Shown piece by piece: positions 4,993 through 6,441 of a stretch of 6,441 nt of DNA. Each line of letters begins with the position of its first letter. Within the stretch, counting starts at the first letter, position 1. The DNA comes from an uncultured Flavihumibacter sp. (GTDB lineage: Bacteria; Bacteroidota; Bacteroidia; Chitinophagales; Chitinophagaceae): positions 1 through 6,441 of the forward strand of contig CAMLPA010000195.1 in the NCBI GenBank assembly GCA_946481605.1, written 5' to 3'. The position numbers and the translations under genes were made by a program. The notes below the pieces were generated by a model. The model was not told where the DNA came from and did not search any database. It worked only from the letters and a program-made list of their open reading frames with translations.

Positions 4993-6441
4993 TTAACGTT
5001 TGATCATTTTTAATGTTTCCATCGTCTTACCATTTTCATCGTTGATCCTGATGATGTACAGGCCAGACTTGATGTTAGAAGGAACATGCAGTTTAACCTG
5101 TTGTGTACCTGCTGAAAGTTGTTTCAGGTCTTGTTTCATAATGATTCTCCCGAACAGATCACAAACCGTAACAACCATAGCTTGTGCGGGTCTGTTCATA
5201 TTGAAACGGATGTTGAGTTCGGAAGTGAACGGGTTAGGATAGCCTGAAACATTGTTGATTATCAGCATACCATTGTTAACATCCGGCACCTGAGCCAGGT
5301 TGAGTGCGGTGGTCATTGTCGCACCGGCAGTAACAGTTTCCGTAACAACGGGTGCCGTTGCATTCAGGTTTGGTGCACCTTCAATAGCCAGGGCATTCAG
5401 GTATCCGAAATTAGTGAGTCCGTAAATGGTGATCAGTACATTTCCATCAGCATCCGGAACAATCCCTTCAATTTTTACGGTATTGCTGGTATTGTTGCCG
5501 GCATCGAGCGCTACCGCTTTATTGCCGATTTTGTAGCCTGTGCTTACACCGGTTTGCGGGTTCGCCCTGCTGCCAAAGAACACAAAACTGTACTTATGGG
5601 TAAGGGTGAGGCCTGATATCCTGATTTTTGCGGTATCCGCGTAGTTCAGGTAGTAGAAACTCTTCATTACATTATCAGGGTACACACCAGAGTTATTGCC
5701 AGTTGTAGTACCATAGAAGTTGAAACCACTGAACTCCTTCACCAGGTTGAAGTTGATGCCTGTTGCCTGACCCTGGTCGTTCAGCATGTTAGGCAGTACG
5801 AAGCCTTCGGCCATGATGGTGTTCGTGTTGTTCCAGTTGCCAAGTTGGGCCGGAGCATTGGGCGAACCATCGTTCATGTTCAGGTTAACCACATAAGCCA
5901 CCGTGCTTGCCGCCGCGGTATTGCTGAACGGTGTTACACCTGAACTTACGGTTGCTCTTACCTGGTAGTACCTTACTGCTCCTGCAGACAAGCTGGCATC
6001 GGTGTAGGTGAGGGTGCCGGTGGGCACATCGCCTATTTTGCTGTAGCTGCCTGCTTCGGAGGTAGAACGGAACACTTCGTAACCTGTTGCGCCTACAGTA
6101 GCGCCCCAGTTCAGGCGGATCTGTGTTTTAGAGATACCCGTAGCCGTGAGGTTGGTGGGCGCCACAGGGGTGGTGCTGCCCAGCGGGTAAGCGTCTATGA
6201 CCAGTGCACCCAGGTACGCGTTGGCAGAAGAACCCGATTTCAGCACCGTGATCAGTATCTCACCGTTGCTGTCGGGGGAGATGCCATCCAGTTTACCCAC
6301 ATTGCTGGAGTTGTTGGTGGCGTCCACTTCCACGGAGTTGCCGTTTACAGTATAGCGGGTGGTGAGCGGTGTGGAGAAGTTGGCCCTGCTCGCGAAGAAG
6401 GAGAGGTCGTACTTCTTGTCTGCCGACAGGCCACTCAAACG
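4993..6441 (-). CDS. T9SS-exported surface protein, C-terminal part, with FnIII and duplicated beta-rich module (5' end outside window)
   Basis: About 482 residues are visible; the frame runs off the right edge, so the start and signal peptide are not seen. Counting from 6438 as residue 1: residues 2-85 are the end of a beta-rich module; 91-178 a fibronectin type III domain (VAPTNLTATGISKTQIRLNW to YYQVRATVSSGVTPFSN); 183-356 a fuller copy of the first module, whose 274-356 part aligns with 2-85; 357-392 a Thr/Ala/Val linker; 393-481 a type A T9SS sorting domain (YPNPF at 400-404, DLFGRII, SGLYIIRI, ending KMIKR). Such a tail sends proteins across the outer membrane, where it is cut off and the protein is released or anchored. 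The module looks like a lectin-type or jelly-roll sandwich, but I do not recognise it. A catalytic domain may lie upstream. Large FnIII-bearing T9SS proteins often bind or degrade polysaccharide; that role is inferred here. Confidence 0.9.
   Translation of the reverse strand, partial: RLSGLSADKKYDLSFFASRANFSTPLTTRYTVNGNSVEVDATNNSSNVGKLDGISPDSNGEILITVLKSGSSANAYLGALVIDAYPLGSTTPVAPTNLTATGISKTQIRLNWGATVGATGYEVFRSTSEAGSYSKIGDVPTGTLTYTDASLSAGAVRYYQVRATVSSGVTPFSNTAAASTVAYVVNLNMNDGSPNAPAQLGNWNNTNTIMAEGFVLPNMLNDQGQATGINFNLVKEFSGFNFYGTTTGNNSGVYPDNVMKSFYYLNYADTAKIRISGLTLTHKYSFVFFGSRANPQTGVSTGYKIGNKAVALDAGNNTSNTVKIEGIVPDADGNVLITIYGLTNFGYLNALAIEGAPNLNATAPVVTETVTAGATMTTALNLAQVPDVNNGMLIINNVSGYPNPFTSELNIRFNMNRPAQAMVVTVCDLFGRIIMKQDLKQLSAGTQQVKLHVPSNIKSGLYIIRINDENGKTMETLKMIKR
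5371..5619 (-). repeat. Protein-level repeat, copy 2 (last third of the complete module)
   Basis: This encodes ISGLTLTHKYSFVFFGSRAN and on to YLNALAIEGAP. It aligns with the copy at the right edge through shared landmarks: ISGL/LSGL, KY, FF-SRAN, DA-NN-SN, G-PD--G--LIT, and YL-AL-I. The upstream part of this copy (5620-5892), with GFNFYGTTTGNNSG and NVMKSFYYLNY, has its counterpart outside the window. Confidence 0.75.
6184..6441 (-). repeat. Protein-level repeat, copy 1 (end of module, cut by the window edge)
   Basis: This encodes LSGLSADKKYDLSFFASRAN through AYLGALVIDAYP, homologous to the 5371-5619 copy with clear but partial identity. It precedes the fibronectin type III domain, so the visible order is module, FnIII, module, sorting domain. 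Confidence 0.75.

Overview
The window looks like chromosomal DNA from a member of the Bacteroidota, most likely of the Chitinophagaceae type. Three things point there. The promoters I can see have the TTTG / TAnnTTTG form of the Bacteroidota primary sigma factor. No Shine-Dalgarno sequence stands before any visible start codon. The last gene ends in a type IX secretion (T9SS) C-terminal sorting domain. The genus is an inference; I could not run a search.

Layout, left to right. (1) Positions 1-324 hold the 3' end of a family 2 glycosyltransferase, followed by a 67-residue single-span membrane protein of unknown function (382-585). (2) Two tRNA genes follow, tRNA-Gly(GCC) and tRNA-Leu(UAA), each with its own intrinsic terminator; the first has a textbook promoter. 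(3) An acyltransferase-3 membrane protein (1146-2252, minus) is divergent from a Crp/Fnr-type regulator (2432-3067, plus). (4) A secreted esterase of the esterase-D/CE1 type (3071-3913, minus) ends 3 bp from the regulator and is divergent from a dienelactone hydrolase-family protein (3982-4839, plus). (5) A 153-bp convergent intergenic region holds two related hairpins, one of them a strong bidirectional terminator. (6) The 3' part of a large T9SS-exported surface protein (4993 to the right edge, minus) has two copies of a beta-rich module around a fibronectin type III domain.

The genes do not form one pathway. Divergent and convergent pairs dominate, so nearly every gene is probably its own transcription unit. 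The envelope theme is the only shared one: glycan synthesis (glycosyltransferase), acyl decoration (acyltransferase 3), export and deacylation (esterase), and a cell-surface protein. The Crp-like regulator is the only transcription factor, and the adjacent acyltransferase is its most obvious candidate target.

I see no phage, CRISPR array, toxin-antitoxin locus, complete insertion sequence or defence system. The least explained structures are the inverted-repeat element at 4861-4968, the palindrome centred between the two hydrolase genes, and the duplicated module in the surface protein.
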